In this document: positions 8,839 through 17,223 of the stretch, in pieces | Numbering within the stretch: the stretch's first letter is position 1 | How the letters are laid out: the number at the start of each line of letters is the position of its first letter | Source: UBA1425 sp045537495 | GTDB lineage: Bacteria > Bacillota > Clostridia > Oscillospirales > Acutalibacteraceae | Reading direction: 5' to 3' | Assembly: GCA_045537495.1 (NCBI GenBank) | Contig: JAZSPN010000068.1 | Span: 1 to 53,516 of the forward strand | Length of the DNA stretch: 53,516 nt | Position numbers and translations under genes: made by a program | The notes under the pieces: generated by a model | What the model saw: the letters and a program-made list of their open reading frames with translations, nothing else | Databases searched by the model: none | Told to the model about the DNA's origin: nothing

Positions 8839-10814
8839 ATGACACCCTCACTCTGAATAGTTCTGTTTATTATCATGCGCTTGAGGTCGTCGGGCAGTCG
8901 GTTGAAATACTCCGAATAGCCGCCTACACGTACTATGAGGTTGTCGTGCAGATGCGGATTTTCATAAGCATCAAGAAGTTCTTTCTTCGAGGCATATGTA
9001 ATCTGAAGCTGAATACCGTCATTGTTGATGTAGCCGAGAATCAGCGCTTTCAGAATGTCGTCGTCGAACTGAGAGGGAAGGTTGAAGCTTACAACGGGGG
9101 TGCCGAGAGCATTTTTCAGATCGAGTGCCGTTATGCTGTTGAGAAGAGCAGTCGGACCGTCGCTGTCCTTGCCGAAAATTGCGGCAAGCGAATCGCAAAG
9201 CGGAGTCGCCTTGTGACGGCCGTCGGGAGTTGCACCGATTCTCTTTCCTGCCGCAGCCTGAGTCTGGAACTGTATGGAGGCGGAGAGAAAGCCTTCGCCG
9301 AAGAGGAGAGTTCCTCTCTCGGTCATCGTAAAGAGATCGTGGCTGAGTCGGTGAGAGAATTCGTTGACCTCGTCGATATCTCTGCCGTAGGAGAGCGGAA
9401 GAGATATACACTCACGGAGAAAAGCATCGTCGTCTTTGTCGAGAAGCTCAACGAGCTGTTTCAACGTGTATTTCTTTTCATCGTAAACGAGTGTCTTGAT
9501 GGAGAGAAGAGAATCAATGGTGTTGATAAGCCCGGCAAAATTGATTATACTCCAACCGTATCTTGCACCTCCTGCGTTGAATTCCGTCTGATTTGCGATA
9601 CAGTCATCGACAAACAGCGTACGCATCGGAAGAGGATTGTACTTTGCACGAAGCTCACGTGAATTACTGATTTCTTTCATTACCGTGTCAGCCGTTTTGC
9701 CGACTTGTGAAATAAAAGTAAAATACAGGTTTTCGAAGCTTTCAAATGTCAGGGAACTGTGAAGAATATCCTCGAGAATCATAAGAAGGTGAATGCCGGC
9801 ATCGACGGAGCCTACATTCGAAAGTCCCGTGAACATGGTTTCGGTACAGCCGCCGCCGCAGAAATGCTGAATATCCTCATCTCTGACATTCGGGAAGCGC
9901 TTCTGCAATGAATCAAAAAGTGTTTTTCTGTTGTAGAAAGCGGGCTGACCGCCTGTTCTGATGGTTTCAAAGGCTGCCGTCCAGACCTCCTCGGGAGTGG
10001 CGTTGTCTACGAGAAGCTCAATCATCGGACGGCGTCTGCCGTGAGCGGCTTTAAGGCACTGGACTGTCAGCGAAGGACAGTCACTGTTCATTGCCATTGA
10101 GTAGCCGTTATTGATGTCGAGGTTGTCGTACAGATTTTCAAGGAGGGGAACTATGTCCTCGCCGTTGTAGTATGGACGTAATCCGTTTGCAAGACAGCCG
10201 AGATTGTCGCAGTTGTCGAGATACAGAACAAAGTTCCAAGAAAGAATTGCTTCGTAAATTGTTTCGGCGGGGTAGAGAGGGACTTTCTGCAAAGCGTTGA
10301 TGAGTTTTTCGTCGGCGGAAACCGATTTCAGATAGTCTGTACACCTTTCGATGTAACGACGGATACCCGCTACAACGTGAAGCAGACCTTCACGCATATC
10401 GTCATCTTCGATTTTTTCGATTCTGCCGATATATGAAAGTAATCCCTCGCTGAGTATTCTCTCGTAATTGGGCATTGAATGGGTATACATATTTCCCGTT
10501 ACTGTGTGGTCTTTCGGTACCGTCGAGTGGTAACGGCAGAAATCGTCAGAAAGGCACTTGTAGAGTTCGGGATCAGATTCTTTGTACTTGAAATTACCGA
10601 AGGTAAGACCTGTCATGTAGCCTGTCGAAACACTCATTTTCTGAGAAATGATGCCCGAAGGATACAGCGGTTTTCCGTTATATTCTGCCAGATCGCAGTT
10701 TTCGAAAAATCTGCGTATACCGAGGGCTTTTCGGTAGAAGAGGCTTCTGTCGGGCTCTTCGTATAAGCCGGATGCCGCAAATTCGCCTAATTTCAAAAAT
10801 CTTTTTTTAAGCAT
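8835..10814 (-). CDS. Short glycyl radical enzyme of unknown substrate (dehydratase/lyase type)
   Basis: A 659-residue member of the pyruvate formate-lyase superfamily. The C-terminal radical loop is canonical, RVGGYSEYF, with the radical glycine at about residue 632. The thiyl-radical loop reads FCGGGCTETM: Cys323 followed two residues later by Glu325, the Cys-x-Glu arrangement of diol dehydratase, choline lyase and hydroxyproline dehydratase, not the Cys-Cys of pyruvate formate-lyase. It is clearly shorter than the usual 780-850 residues. RBS GAGGT lies 6 bases before the ATG. It sits between a secreted ceramidase-like gene and its own activase in a mannosidase operon, with no microcompartment genes nearby. 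Substrate unknown; a polyol or sugar-derived alcohol is an inference. Confidence 0.92.
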   Translation of the reverse strand: MLKKRFLKLGEFAASGLYEEPDRSLFYRKALGIRRFFENCDLAEYNGKPLYPSGIISQKMSVSTGYMTGLTFGNFKYKESDPELYKCLSDDFCRYHSTVPKDHTVTGNMYTHSMPNYERILSEGLLSYIGRIEKIEDDDMREGLLHVVAGIRRYIERCTDYLKSVSADEKLINALQKVPLYPAETIYEAILSWNFVLYLDNCDNLGCLANGLRPYYNGEDIVPLLENLYDNLDINNGYSMAMNSDCPSLTVQCLKAAHGRRRPMIELLVDNATPEEVWTAAFETIRTGGQPAFYNRKTLFDSLQKRFPNVRDEDIQHFCGGGCTETMFTGLSNVGSVDAGIHLLMILEDILHSSLTFESFENLYFTFISQVGKTADTVMKEISNSRELRAKYNPLPMRTLFVDDCIANQTEFNAGGARYGWSIINFAGLINTIDSLLSIKTLVYDEKKYTLKQLVELLDKDDDAFLRECISLPLSYGRDIDEVNEFSHRLSHDLFTMTERGTLLFGEGFLSASIQFQTQAAAGKRIGATPDGRHKATPLCDSLAAIFGKDSDGPTALLNSITALDLKNALGTPVVSFNLPSQFDDDILKALILGYINNDGIQLQITYASKKELLDAYENPHLHDNLIVRVGGYSEYFNRLPDDLKRMIINRTIQSEGVM

Positions 10815-10839
10815 AAGCGTACCTCATTCACAAACGTTT

Positions 10840-12666
10840 TTATTTGTTGGCATTGACGAGATCGAGGAAGTTGCCGATAAGAATAGATCCGATATCGCTT
10901 GAGAACGAGAAGAGGAAAGCGTTTGCGTTGAAGGCAAATGATCCGTCCCAGAAGCGTACAACGAGAAGTGCGTAGTCGTTGTCGGGATTGATGTAGCCGG
11001 CGGCATCGTTCATTTCATCGAAAACGAGAAGATGATCTGTTTCGTCGAAGTATGTAAGAAGCGGCTCGTATTCGAAATCCTTGCGGTGAAGAGAAGTCGA
11101 GGCTTCCATGGTGCGGCCGCCGAGAACAAATTCAGGATTTGTTTCGCCGGGACTGAGGAGGGCTTTTACCGTCTTGCCGATTTCGAGATATCCGATTTCC
11201 GTGACTACATAGAATCTGCCGAGGCGGTCCTTGAGAAGCTCATTTGTCGTAACACCGAGTTTTCCGATGAGCTTTACAACGGGGTTGTCGATGTAGACGA
11301 TCTCTTCCGTGTGAACAACATTGAGGATGGGATCAAGCTTTTCTTCGTTTACCTTTTCCCAGTTTTCGTACCACGGTGTGTAGCTGTCAGCATTTTCGCC
11401 GAGTGTTTCGAGGTCTTTCTGTTCTCTTTCCTTGTCGACAACCTCTGCAATACATTCTTCTTCGGTAAGAGTCATGCCGAGAAGGAAATAGCCGTATTCT
11501 TCACCCTGACGTACGGCGGTCTGATAACGTACAAGGGGAAGTCCGTCATTCGAATAGTGGTTATTTGCCGTTATCATGGCACCGATAGCACCCTGGATGA
11601 AAAGCATGTTGTAGCCTGCATCGTTGAGGACTTTTTCCATGTAGGGAACGAAGTCGGCAGACATGATGTTGCCGGGGTTGTCGTCGGTTGCAAAACCGAC
11701 GGTTTCGGGGTGACAGCCGAAGTTGGTGATGATGGTAGGCATTACGTCGTTGTCGGCATTGTCATCGTGGTTTACATACGGATCAAAACGAAGTCTTGAA
11801 ACGGTGCCGATGAAGTTGGCGGGATCTTTTCTGTAATCAAAGTACTGAGTGCCGTCTTTTTCGCAGTAGAAAAGATCACCTTCGGTCATGGAATCGCAAG
11901 CTTCCTTCATGGATTCAACGGTAAGAGCGAATACATTCTTCATGAAGCCTTCGTCTACACCCTTGACGCCGTAGCTGTTTGTGATTCTCGGGAAAATTGC
12001 TCTGAGAATATTCATGGGATCGTCACCGAATTTGCCGAAAACGCCCCAGATACCCTGAGTGTCGATACCGCTGTGAGTGTGAGTTGCACTGACGTTTATG
12101 CTGACGATGTTGTTTTCCTTTGCAAAATCGGAAAGCATGGCACGGATTTTTCTGACGTCGGTGTTAGAGATACCGATAGCATCGATTACCGAGAAGAGAA
12201 CCTTTCCGCGACCGCTTCCGTCGTCAAGACAGACTGTGCGAACCTTGATGTCGTCGAATTTATCGACGATCTTGTTGGCGACGGCGAAACCGCCCATGTG
12301 GTATTTGCCGTCTTTAAGGTCAACGGGAGTGAGAATTCTCTGGGAGTAGCCGAGACTCCACACTGCATCGTCGGCGGCTTCATCGAGGAATTCTTCCGTA
12401 CCGCTGTAAAAGTTTTCGCTTTTATACTCAGAGAGTTTGGCATATCCTTTTGACTGAGGAACAACGGCTACGACGGCATTGAGGATAACGTCGAGAACGG
12501 TGTCGAGTGCTCTGCAAACGACGGACAGAAAACCGTCAAAAACGCTTGAAGCAAAATTTTCGGACTGAGCTGAAACCGTGTTTGCCGAAGGAGTAATAAA
12601 TGTCATTGTGAAAACGAGGGTGAGGCTTAAAATAAACGAGGTTAATTTTAAAAGACGTTTTTTCAT
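10840..12666 (-). CDS. Secreted neutral/alkaline ceramidase-like hydrolase
   Basis: A 608-residue protein with a clear signal peptide (basic MKKRLLK, hydrophobic core to about residue 27, likely cut after TVSA). The body matches the neutral/alkaline non-lysosomal ceramidase N-terminal domain: SATHTHSG (about residues 195-202, zinc-ligand His), NFGCHPETVG (second His) and NPGNIMSADFVPYM, whose Ser fits the position of the family's catalytic serine. Known family members release fatty acid from ceramide, but many bacterial homologues of this size are uncharacterised. It could act on host or dietary lipids outside the cell or at the membrane. It lies 13 bases after the mannosidase and 25 before the GRE, so is co-transcribed with them. 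Confidence 0.75.
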   Translation of the reverse strand: MKKRLLKLTSFILSLTLVFTMTFITPSANTVSAQSENFASSVFDGFLSVVCRALDTVLDVILNAVVAVVPQSKGYAKLSEYKSENFYSGTEEFLDEAADDAVWSLGYSQRILTPVDLKDGKYHMGGFAVANKIVDKFDDIKVRTVCLDDGSGRGKVLFSVIDAIGISNTDVRKIRAMLSDFAKENNIVSINVSATHTHSGIDTQGIWGVFGKFGDDPMNILRAIFPRITNSYGVKGVDEGFMKNVFALTVESMKEACDSMTEGDLFYCEKDGTQYFDYRKDPANFIGTVSRLRFDPYVNHDDNADNDVMPTIITNFGCHPETVGFATDDNPGNIMSADFVPYMEKVLNDAGYNMLFIQGAIGAMITANNHYSNDGLPLVRYQTAVRQGEEYGYFLLGMTLTEEECIAEVVDKEREQKDLETLGENADSYTPWYENWEKVNEEKLDPILNVVHTEEIVYIDNPVVKLIGKLGVTTNELLKDRLGRFYVVTEIGYLEIGKTVKALLSPGETNPEFVLGGRTMEASTSLHRKDFEYEPLLTYFDETDHLLVFDEMNDAAGYINPDNDYALLVVRFWDGSFAFNANAFLFSFSSDIGSILIGNFLDLVNANK

Positions 12667-12679
12667 GTTATTCTTCCTT

Positions 12680-15600
12680 TCAATAAAGTCTGAACGTTTT
12701 TACTTCGAACGGACGGATGGAGAAGCTGAAGGAGTTGCCGTCGGTTTCGATTTCGGATTCATTTTCTTCCATGAGATTACATTCGCAAACATTTGAGTAC
12801 GGAAGATTTACGGTGAGGTTTACGGTGCCTCTCTTCTGCAAAGCTTCATAAAGACGGATTATGATGCCGTTGCCGTCCTGAGCCTTCTTTACGGCATCGA
12901 TGACGATGTCGCTTCGGTCTGCCGAAATGAAGGAGAATTCGGCAGGCAGTGTACCGCTGTTTGCCGTGACGTAATAGCCCGAAAGCGGAACGTTGAGCGA
13001 GAGAGCGTTTTTGACCGTATCGGAATTCTGCCATGTACCGCTGTGCGGATAAAGGCTGTAAACGAAAGTGCTGATACCGTGATCACCGACTGTATCAGGA
13101 CAGGTGGGGGCACGCATGAGAGTGATTCTCATAACGTTATCCTTGATGTCGTGACCGTATTTGCAGTCGTTGAGAATACTTACACCGTAGTCGCCTTCGG
13201 AAAGGTCTGCCCATTTATGGGCGCACTGTTCAAATTTTGCGGCATCGTAGGAGTTGTTACGGTGAGTGGGACGCTTGATTGCACCGTGAGCGATTTCGAA
13301 GGAAGCCTCCGTATTGAGAACGGACACGGGGAAAGCGGCTTTAAGCACCTTGTCACTTTCGTGCCAGTCAACCGTCGTGTCGAAATCAATGTGATCCGCA
13401 CCGCTGTAAAGAATGATGTCCTGAGTGATTTCGGATTTATTGAATTTACGCTTTACACGGACAACGCTTCTGACGCTGTTGTGCTCTTTCAGCTCAATGC
13501 TGACAGCATCCGTGAGAGGCCACGATTTCTTTTCGTAGTTCTGTTCGAGATTCCATGCGGTTTCATGAACACACTTGTCGATGAATACCGTAAGAGTGTT
13601 GCCCTTTGCAGTAAGTACCTCACGGGAATTCTTTTTGTCAAAAACGGAAGAAAGCTCACCGTTTTCATCAATTTCGACACGGAGCTTTTCGTTTTCGAGA
13701 ATTGCCGTGGAGGCAGTGAGAGCTGAAGCTGTACCGTTACCGAATCTGAACAGCTTATAGCCCATGGAAGGAACTGCATCTGCAATGAATGAAACGTAGG
13801 TTTTGCCGTCCTTTTCGAAAACGTGAGAGGGACAGCCCTCAATACCGACAGTGCCTTTCGGGACCTCGGCGGTGACGGGTGAGGAAGAAGTAAAGCCGTT
13901 GAAGTTCCAGACGACAACACCGTCACTGTCGACACAGATTTTCGCGTTTGCGGATTTTACGGCACCGTCAAAAAGTGCCGTGCCGTCTTTCATTATCATT
14001 TCATAATCGGGACGGCAGTCTTCGATTGCTTCGTGAATGGAAGTGCCGGGGAGAATGTCATGGAACTGATTTTTGAGAAGAGTTCTCCAGAGCTCTTCGA
14101 GATGTTCCTTGTCGTAACCTTCTCCCGAGAAGACGGCAGCCATTTCTGCACGGCTGAGAAGAAATTCACCCTTGCGGTTACCCTTTTTTATGAATGACTG
14201 ACTGGTATATGTGCCTCTGTGGTTTTCGTAGTAGAGCTCATCGTTGTAAACGGGAAGGTTTTCGGCATCCTCGGATACCTTCGAGAAGAACTCGGACGGA
14301 TGTCCCATGTGAGAAGAGGGGAGTCCGGGGAAGTTTTTAAGGCGCATTGCGTTTTCCAGCATCTTGTAGGTACAGCCGCCGCCACCGTCACCGTAGCCGA
14401 ACATACCGAAGGACACGCCGTCGGCAAATTCTTTCTGATCGTTGCAGAAGGTGGTTTCGCATATCTGATCGGGAGTGTAGTCGCCCTGATAGTGAGAACG
14501 CTGATTATAAGCAATGATCTCGGAGCCGTCGGCACCCTTCCAGCGGAAGAGCGTATGGGGGAATCTGTTTGTATCCTGACTGCGAAGCTTGGAGGTGATG
14601 AAGTATTTCATACCGCTTCGCTTGATAATCTGGGGAAGTGCATGAGAGAATCCGAAACAGTCGGGGAGCCAGTAAGTATCGGAAGAAACACCGAATTCCT
14701 TCATGAAGAATTCGCGTCCGTAAAGGAGCTGACGTATCATGGCTTCACCCGAGGCTATGTTGGTGTCACACTCAACCCATACGTTGCCGACGATTTCCCA
14801 CTGACCGTTTTTAACCTTTTCGCGGATACGCTCGTAGATTTCGGGATAAAGGCGTTTGATCATATCGTAGAGGATCGCCTGACTCTGAGTAAAGGTGAAC
14901 TCGGAGTAGATATCCATTAATGCGAGGTTGTTTGAGAAGGTACGTGCCGCCTTGCGTTCACTTTCCTGAATTCTCCACAGCCATGCAACGTCGATGTGGC
15001 TGTGACCGTCCATGATGACGTCGGAAGGGGGAAGGTGAGGAATCTTTGAGAGTGCAGAATCGAGAAAAGCGGATGCTTCTTTGATGGATTTACGGACTGT
15101 TTCGTCATCGAAATCGTAATCGACCATGTGGAGCGCATCGTCGAGTGCAATATAAACCTTGTTCTTGATAAACTCGTCCTTGATGCTCTTTAAAGCTTCC
15201 CAGACGGTTTCGGTGTCGTGGACAAATTTTTCGCAGACGGGATCAACCGCGATGAAGGCGGCTTTTGTAATCTGATATTCCTTTTCCTTGGCACCTGCCA
15301 TTGCTTCGTCGCAGAATCCGCCCGAATCGACACAGGATTCGAGTTCTATCTCGAACTCCTGATCGGGGGCTGTAACTGTAGACAGGGGGAGAGGAACAAC
15401 GTCACGGCAGATCCAACCGCTGTTTTCGCGGGAGCTTATGGAGCCGATGATTTTTCCGTTTACACGTACAAGAGATTCGCCGCCGAAATCGACGTGAAGA
15501 TAAATCTTTTGGTCAACGAATTCCTTCGGAAGTACCGCTTTTGCACGGAAAATACGTGCAGAGTCATATCGTGCAAACCAGCGGTCACCGACGTTGATGG

Positions 15601-15754
15601 CAGTTTCCGTTTCTTTGTAGAATTCATATTTACCGCCGCCGAGGTACTGACCGTCGTAGGTAGTCCACGTGGGAATTTCGACGGAGTGAATAACGACATA
15701 ACGGTCCAACTGATCCATCATATCTTTAAGGACGTTTGGCTTTACCGTTTTCAT
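12680..15754 (-). CDS. GH38 alpha-mannosidase
   Basis: A 1024-residue glycoside hydrolase family 38 enzyme that removes alpha-linked mannose. Signature elements: GHSHIDVAWLW at about residues 251-260 with zinc ligands H253 and D255, YWLPDCFGFS with the nucleophile Asp at about 365, and QFHDILPGTSI with the later zinc-ligand His. An N-terminal jelly-roll-like segment and long C-terminal beta domains follow the usual family layout. There is no signal peptide, so it probably acts in the cytosol on imported mannosides or glycans. The start has an AGGAGG ribosome binding site 6 bases upstream. It is the first gene of a four-gene operon with the ceramidase-like protein, the GRE and the activase. 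Confidence 0.94.
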   Translation of the reverse strand: MKTVKPNVLKDMMDQLDRYVVIHSVEIPTWTTYDGQYLGGGKYEFYKETETAINVGDRWFARYDSARIFRAKAVLPKEFVDQKIYLHVDFGGESLVRVNGKIIGSISSRENSGWICRDVVPLPLSTVTAPDQEFEIELESCVDSGGFCDEAMAGAKEKEYQITKAAFIAVDPVCEKFVHDTETVWEALKSIKDEFIKNKVYIALDDALHMVDYDFDDETVRKSIKEASAFLDSALSKIPHLPPSDVIMDGHSHIDVAWLWRIQESERKAARTFSNNLALMDIYSEFTFTQSQAILYDMIKRLYPEIYERIREKVKNGQWEIVGNVWVECDTNIASGEAMIRQLLYGREFFMKEFGVSSDTYWLPDCFGFSHALPQIIKRSGMKYFITSKLRSQDTNRFPHTLFRWKGADGSEIIAYNQRSHYQGDYTPDQICETTFCNDQKEFADGVSFGMFGYGDGGGGCTYKMLENAMRLKNFPGLPSSHMGHPSEFFSKVSEDAENLPVYNDELYYENHRGTYTSQSFIKKGNRKGEFLLSRAEMAAVFSGEGYDKEHLEELWRTLLKNQFHDILPGTSIHEAIEDCRPDYEMIMKDGTALFDGAVKSANAKICVDSDGVVVWNFNGFTSSSPVTAEVPKGTVGIEGCPSHVFEKDGKTYVSFIADAVPSMGYKLFRFGNGTASALTASTAILENEKLRVEIDENGELSSVFDKKNSREVLTAKGNTLTVFIDKCVHETAWNLEQNYEKKSWPLTDAVSIELKEHNSVRSVVRVKRKFNKSEITQDIILYSGADHIDFDTTVDWHESDKVLKAAFPVSVLNTEASFEIAHGAIKRPTHRNNSYDAAKFEQCAHKWADLSEGDYGVSILNDCKYGHDIKDNVMRITLMRAPTCPDTVGDHGISTFVYSLYPHSGTWQNSDTVKNALSLNVPLSGYYVTANSGTLPAEFSFISADRSDIVIDAVKKAQDGNGIIIRLYEALQKRGTVNLTVNLPYSNVCECNLMEENESEIETDGNSFSFSIRPFEVKTFRLY

Positions 15755-15776
15755 AAAAAACCTCCTGAGTTTTATA

Positions 15777-15809
15777 CTTTATGATAACATAAAGAGCTGT
15801 AAATTACAA
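15777..15809 (-). promoter_or_regulatory. Promoter of the mannosidase-GRE operon with palindromic operator candidate
   Basis: On the minus strand a -35 TTGTAA (15804-15809) is separated by 17 bases from a -10 TATCAT (15781-15786). The -10 lies inside the inverted repeat CTTTATGATAACATAAAG (15777-15794; 7-bp arms, 4-base centre), which is placed as a repressor operator would be. The promoter elements are four of six and five of six matches to consensus; the operator role is inferred. Confidence 0.55.
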
Positions 15810-15823
15810 TTATTTTTAAAGTG

Positions 15824-16495
15824 TTACCTGAATTTTTTTCGAAGGTCGGATAATACTTTTTTCTCTATTCTTGAAACGTAAGAACGTGAAATGTGAAGCT
15901 TTTTTGCAACTTCACGCTGAGTGTGAATATCATTCCCGTAAAGACCGTAGCGAAGTATTATTATTTCTTTTTCACGACCGTCCGTTATCTCATCGATAAA
16001 GCCGTGAAGCTGTTCACTTTTAATACGAAGATCAAGGTCATCTGCTATGGTGTCGTCACAACAGATGATATCGCTCAGAGTCAGAGGATTTCCTTCGCCG
16101 TCGATATCAATGGGCTCACTCATGGAAATGTCCTGAGAGGATTTTTTCTGACTTCGAAAGTACATAAGAATTTCATTTTCGATACATCGTGCGGCATAGG
16201 TGGCAAGCCTTGCACCTTTCGTGGCATCAAAGGTATTGACCGCCTTTATAAGACCTATTGTGCCGATCGATATGAGGTTATCCTGATCATCGTTTGAAGA
16301 GTAGTATTTTTTGATGATGTGTGCCACTAACCTCAGATTATGTTCGATCAGTCGGTTTCGGGCATCGGCATCGCCCTTCGAGGCTTTTTCGAGGTATTCG
16401 GCTTCTCTGGCGGATGAGAGAGGAGGGGGAAAAGATCCCGTGGGACTCAGGTGAAGAACGAAGAAAAGGAGTCCCGAAAAAATGTCTGTCAGCAT
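15824..16495 (-). CDS. sigK: RNA polymerase sigma-K factor precursor (late mother-cell sporulation sigma)
   Basis: A 223-residue sigma-70 family factor. The N-terminus MLTDIFSGLLFFVLHLS followed by FPPPLS matches the hydrophobic pro-sequence of pro-sigma-K that is removed by the SpoIVFB protease. Region 2 reads ARNRLIEHNLRLVAHIIKKY then LISIGTIGLIKAVNTFD and ATYAARCIENEILMYFR; region 4 ends REVAKKLHISRSYVSRIEKK. These blocks are nearly those of Bacillus SigK. I start at the ATG at 16495, with GGGAGTG 5 bases upstream, rather than the in-frame ATG at 16522. The gene is uninterrupted: no skin-type element splits it. It lies downstream of rqcP and a terminator, so probably has its own promoter. 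Confidence 0.92.
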   Translation of the reverse strand: MLTDIFSGLLFFVLHLSPTGSFPPPLSSAREAEYLEKASKGDADARNRLIEHNLRLVAHIIKKYYSSNDDQDNLISIGTIGLIKAVNTFDATKGARLATYAARCIENEILMYFRSQKKSSQDISMSEPIDIDGEGNPLTLSDIICCDDTIADDLDLRIKSEQLHGFIDEITDGREKEIIILRYGLYGNDIHTQREVAKKLHISRSYVSRIEKKVLSDLRKKFR

Positions 16496-16556
16496 ATAAT
16501 CACTCCCGAGATTTTTATACATTATATGCTGTGAAACGGCGGTGATTGCAAATAAA

Positions 16557-16586
16557 AACCGCCTTATCCCGAAGGATAAGACGGTT
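16557..16586 (-). terminator. Intrinsic terminator downstream of rqcP
   Basis: On the minus strand AACCGTCTTATCC and GGATAAGGCGGTT (13-bp stem with one mismatch) close a TTCG tetraloop and are followed by TTTATTT. It separates the hup-rqcP transcript from sigK. Confidence 0.9.
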
Positions 16587-16600
16587 AGAAACGCGGTGAA

Positions 16601-16843
16601 TCAGTTGAGAAGCTTGTACATGAGCACGGCGTTCTCTTTTGTGGCATGTTCAGATACGTTGAGGACCTCCGCTTTCAAGAGATTCTGTCCCATCTGTATC
16701 TCGATTACGTCGCCGATTTTGACATCATACGATGCTCTGGCAACTTTGCCGTTTACCGAAACGTGCTTCGCGTCGCATACTTCGTTTGCGACGGTGCGGC
16801 GCTTGATAAGGCGCGAAACTTTAAGATATTTGTCAAGACGCAT
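16601..16843 (-). CDS. rqcP: S4-domain RNA-binding protein RqcP (YabO/HslR-like)
   Basis: An 80-residue protein made of one S4 domain: MRLDKYLKVSRLIKRRTVANEVCDAKHVSVNGKVA in the family pattern, with the basic RLIKRRT helix that binds RNA. In Bacillus RqcP works with RqcH on the stalled 50S subunit to add alanine tails to nascent chains for degradation. The mazG-hup-rqcP order supports this assignment over the heat-shock HslR branch. The ribosome binding site is AAAGGA 8 bases upstream. The companions yabP, yabQ and divIC that usually follow are absent; a terminator comes next. Confidence 0.88.
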   Translation of the reverse strand: MRLDKYLKVSRLIKRRTVANEVCDAKHVSVNGKVARASYDVKIGDVIEIQMGQNLLKAEVLNVSEHATKENAVLMYKLLN

Positions 16844-16860
16844 GGTGAATCCTTTCCATG

Positions 16861-16885
16861 AAAAAAGGGCACCCGAGGAATGCCC
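16861..16885 (-). terminator. Intrinsic terminator after hup
   Basis: On the minus strand GGGCA and TGCCC (arms 16881-16885 and 16867-16871) enclose a 9-base loop and are followed by TTTTTT (16861-16866). It lies between hup and rqcP and probably lowers rqcP expression relative to the abundant HU, with readthrough feeding rqcP. Confidence 0.75.
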
Positions 16886-16899
16886 AAGTTTTCAGATTC

Positions 16900-17175
16900 T
16901 TATTTGTTGACAGCGTCCTTGAGAGCTTTGCCTGCTTTGAATGCGGGAACCTTTGCTGCGGGAGCTGTGATGATTTCGCCTGTTCTGGGGTTGCGAGCCT
17001 GTTTCTCTGCTCTTGCACGAACCTCGAATGTACCGAAGCCGATAAGCTGAATCTTTTCGCCTGCAACGAGAGCTTCCGTGATGGAATCGATAACTGCACT
17101 GACAGCTTTGTCAGCAGCCTTCTTGTCGATTTCAGCCTTAGCTGCAACTGCATTGATGAGTTCTGTTTTGTTCAT
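16900..17175 (-). CDS. hup: HU family DNA-binding protein
   Basis: A 91-residue nucleoid protein that bends DNA as a dimer. It starts MNKTELINAVAAKAEIDKKAADKAV and carries the DNA-binding arm RNPRTGEIITAPAAKVPAFKAGKALKDAV with the intercalating proline in RNPRTG. The length is exactly that of the family. A GGAGG site lies upstream of the ATG, and the 48-base AT-rich spacer before it contains a TATAAT-like -10 on the minus strand, so the gene probably has its own promoter. Confidence 0.96.
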   Translation of the reverse strand: MNKTELINAVAAKAEIDKKAADKAVSAVIDSITEALVAGEKIQLIGFGTFEVRARAEKQARNPRTGEIITAPAAKVPAFKAGKALKDAVNK

Positions 17176-17223
17176 GATACTTCCTCCAAAGATATTTGTA
17201 TTATATTTATATTTTAATATAAA

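Noticed and set aside
8835..10814. Assignment of the short GRE as pyruvate formate-lyase
   Set aside because: The active-site loop lacks the adjacent Cys-Cys of pyruvate formate-lyase and instead has Cys-x-Glu; its activase has the two-cluster insert of the dehydratase/lyase type.
16442..16475. Inverted repeat GGGACTC/GAGTCCC within the sigK pro-sequence region
   Set aside because: Seven-base arms 20 bases apart inside coding sequence are compatible with chance; no regulatory context supports it.
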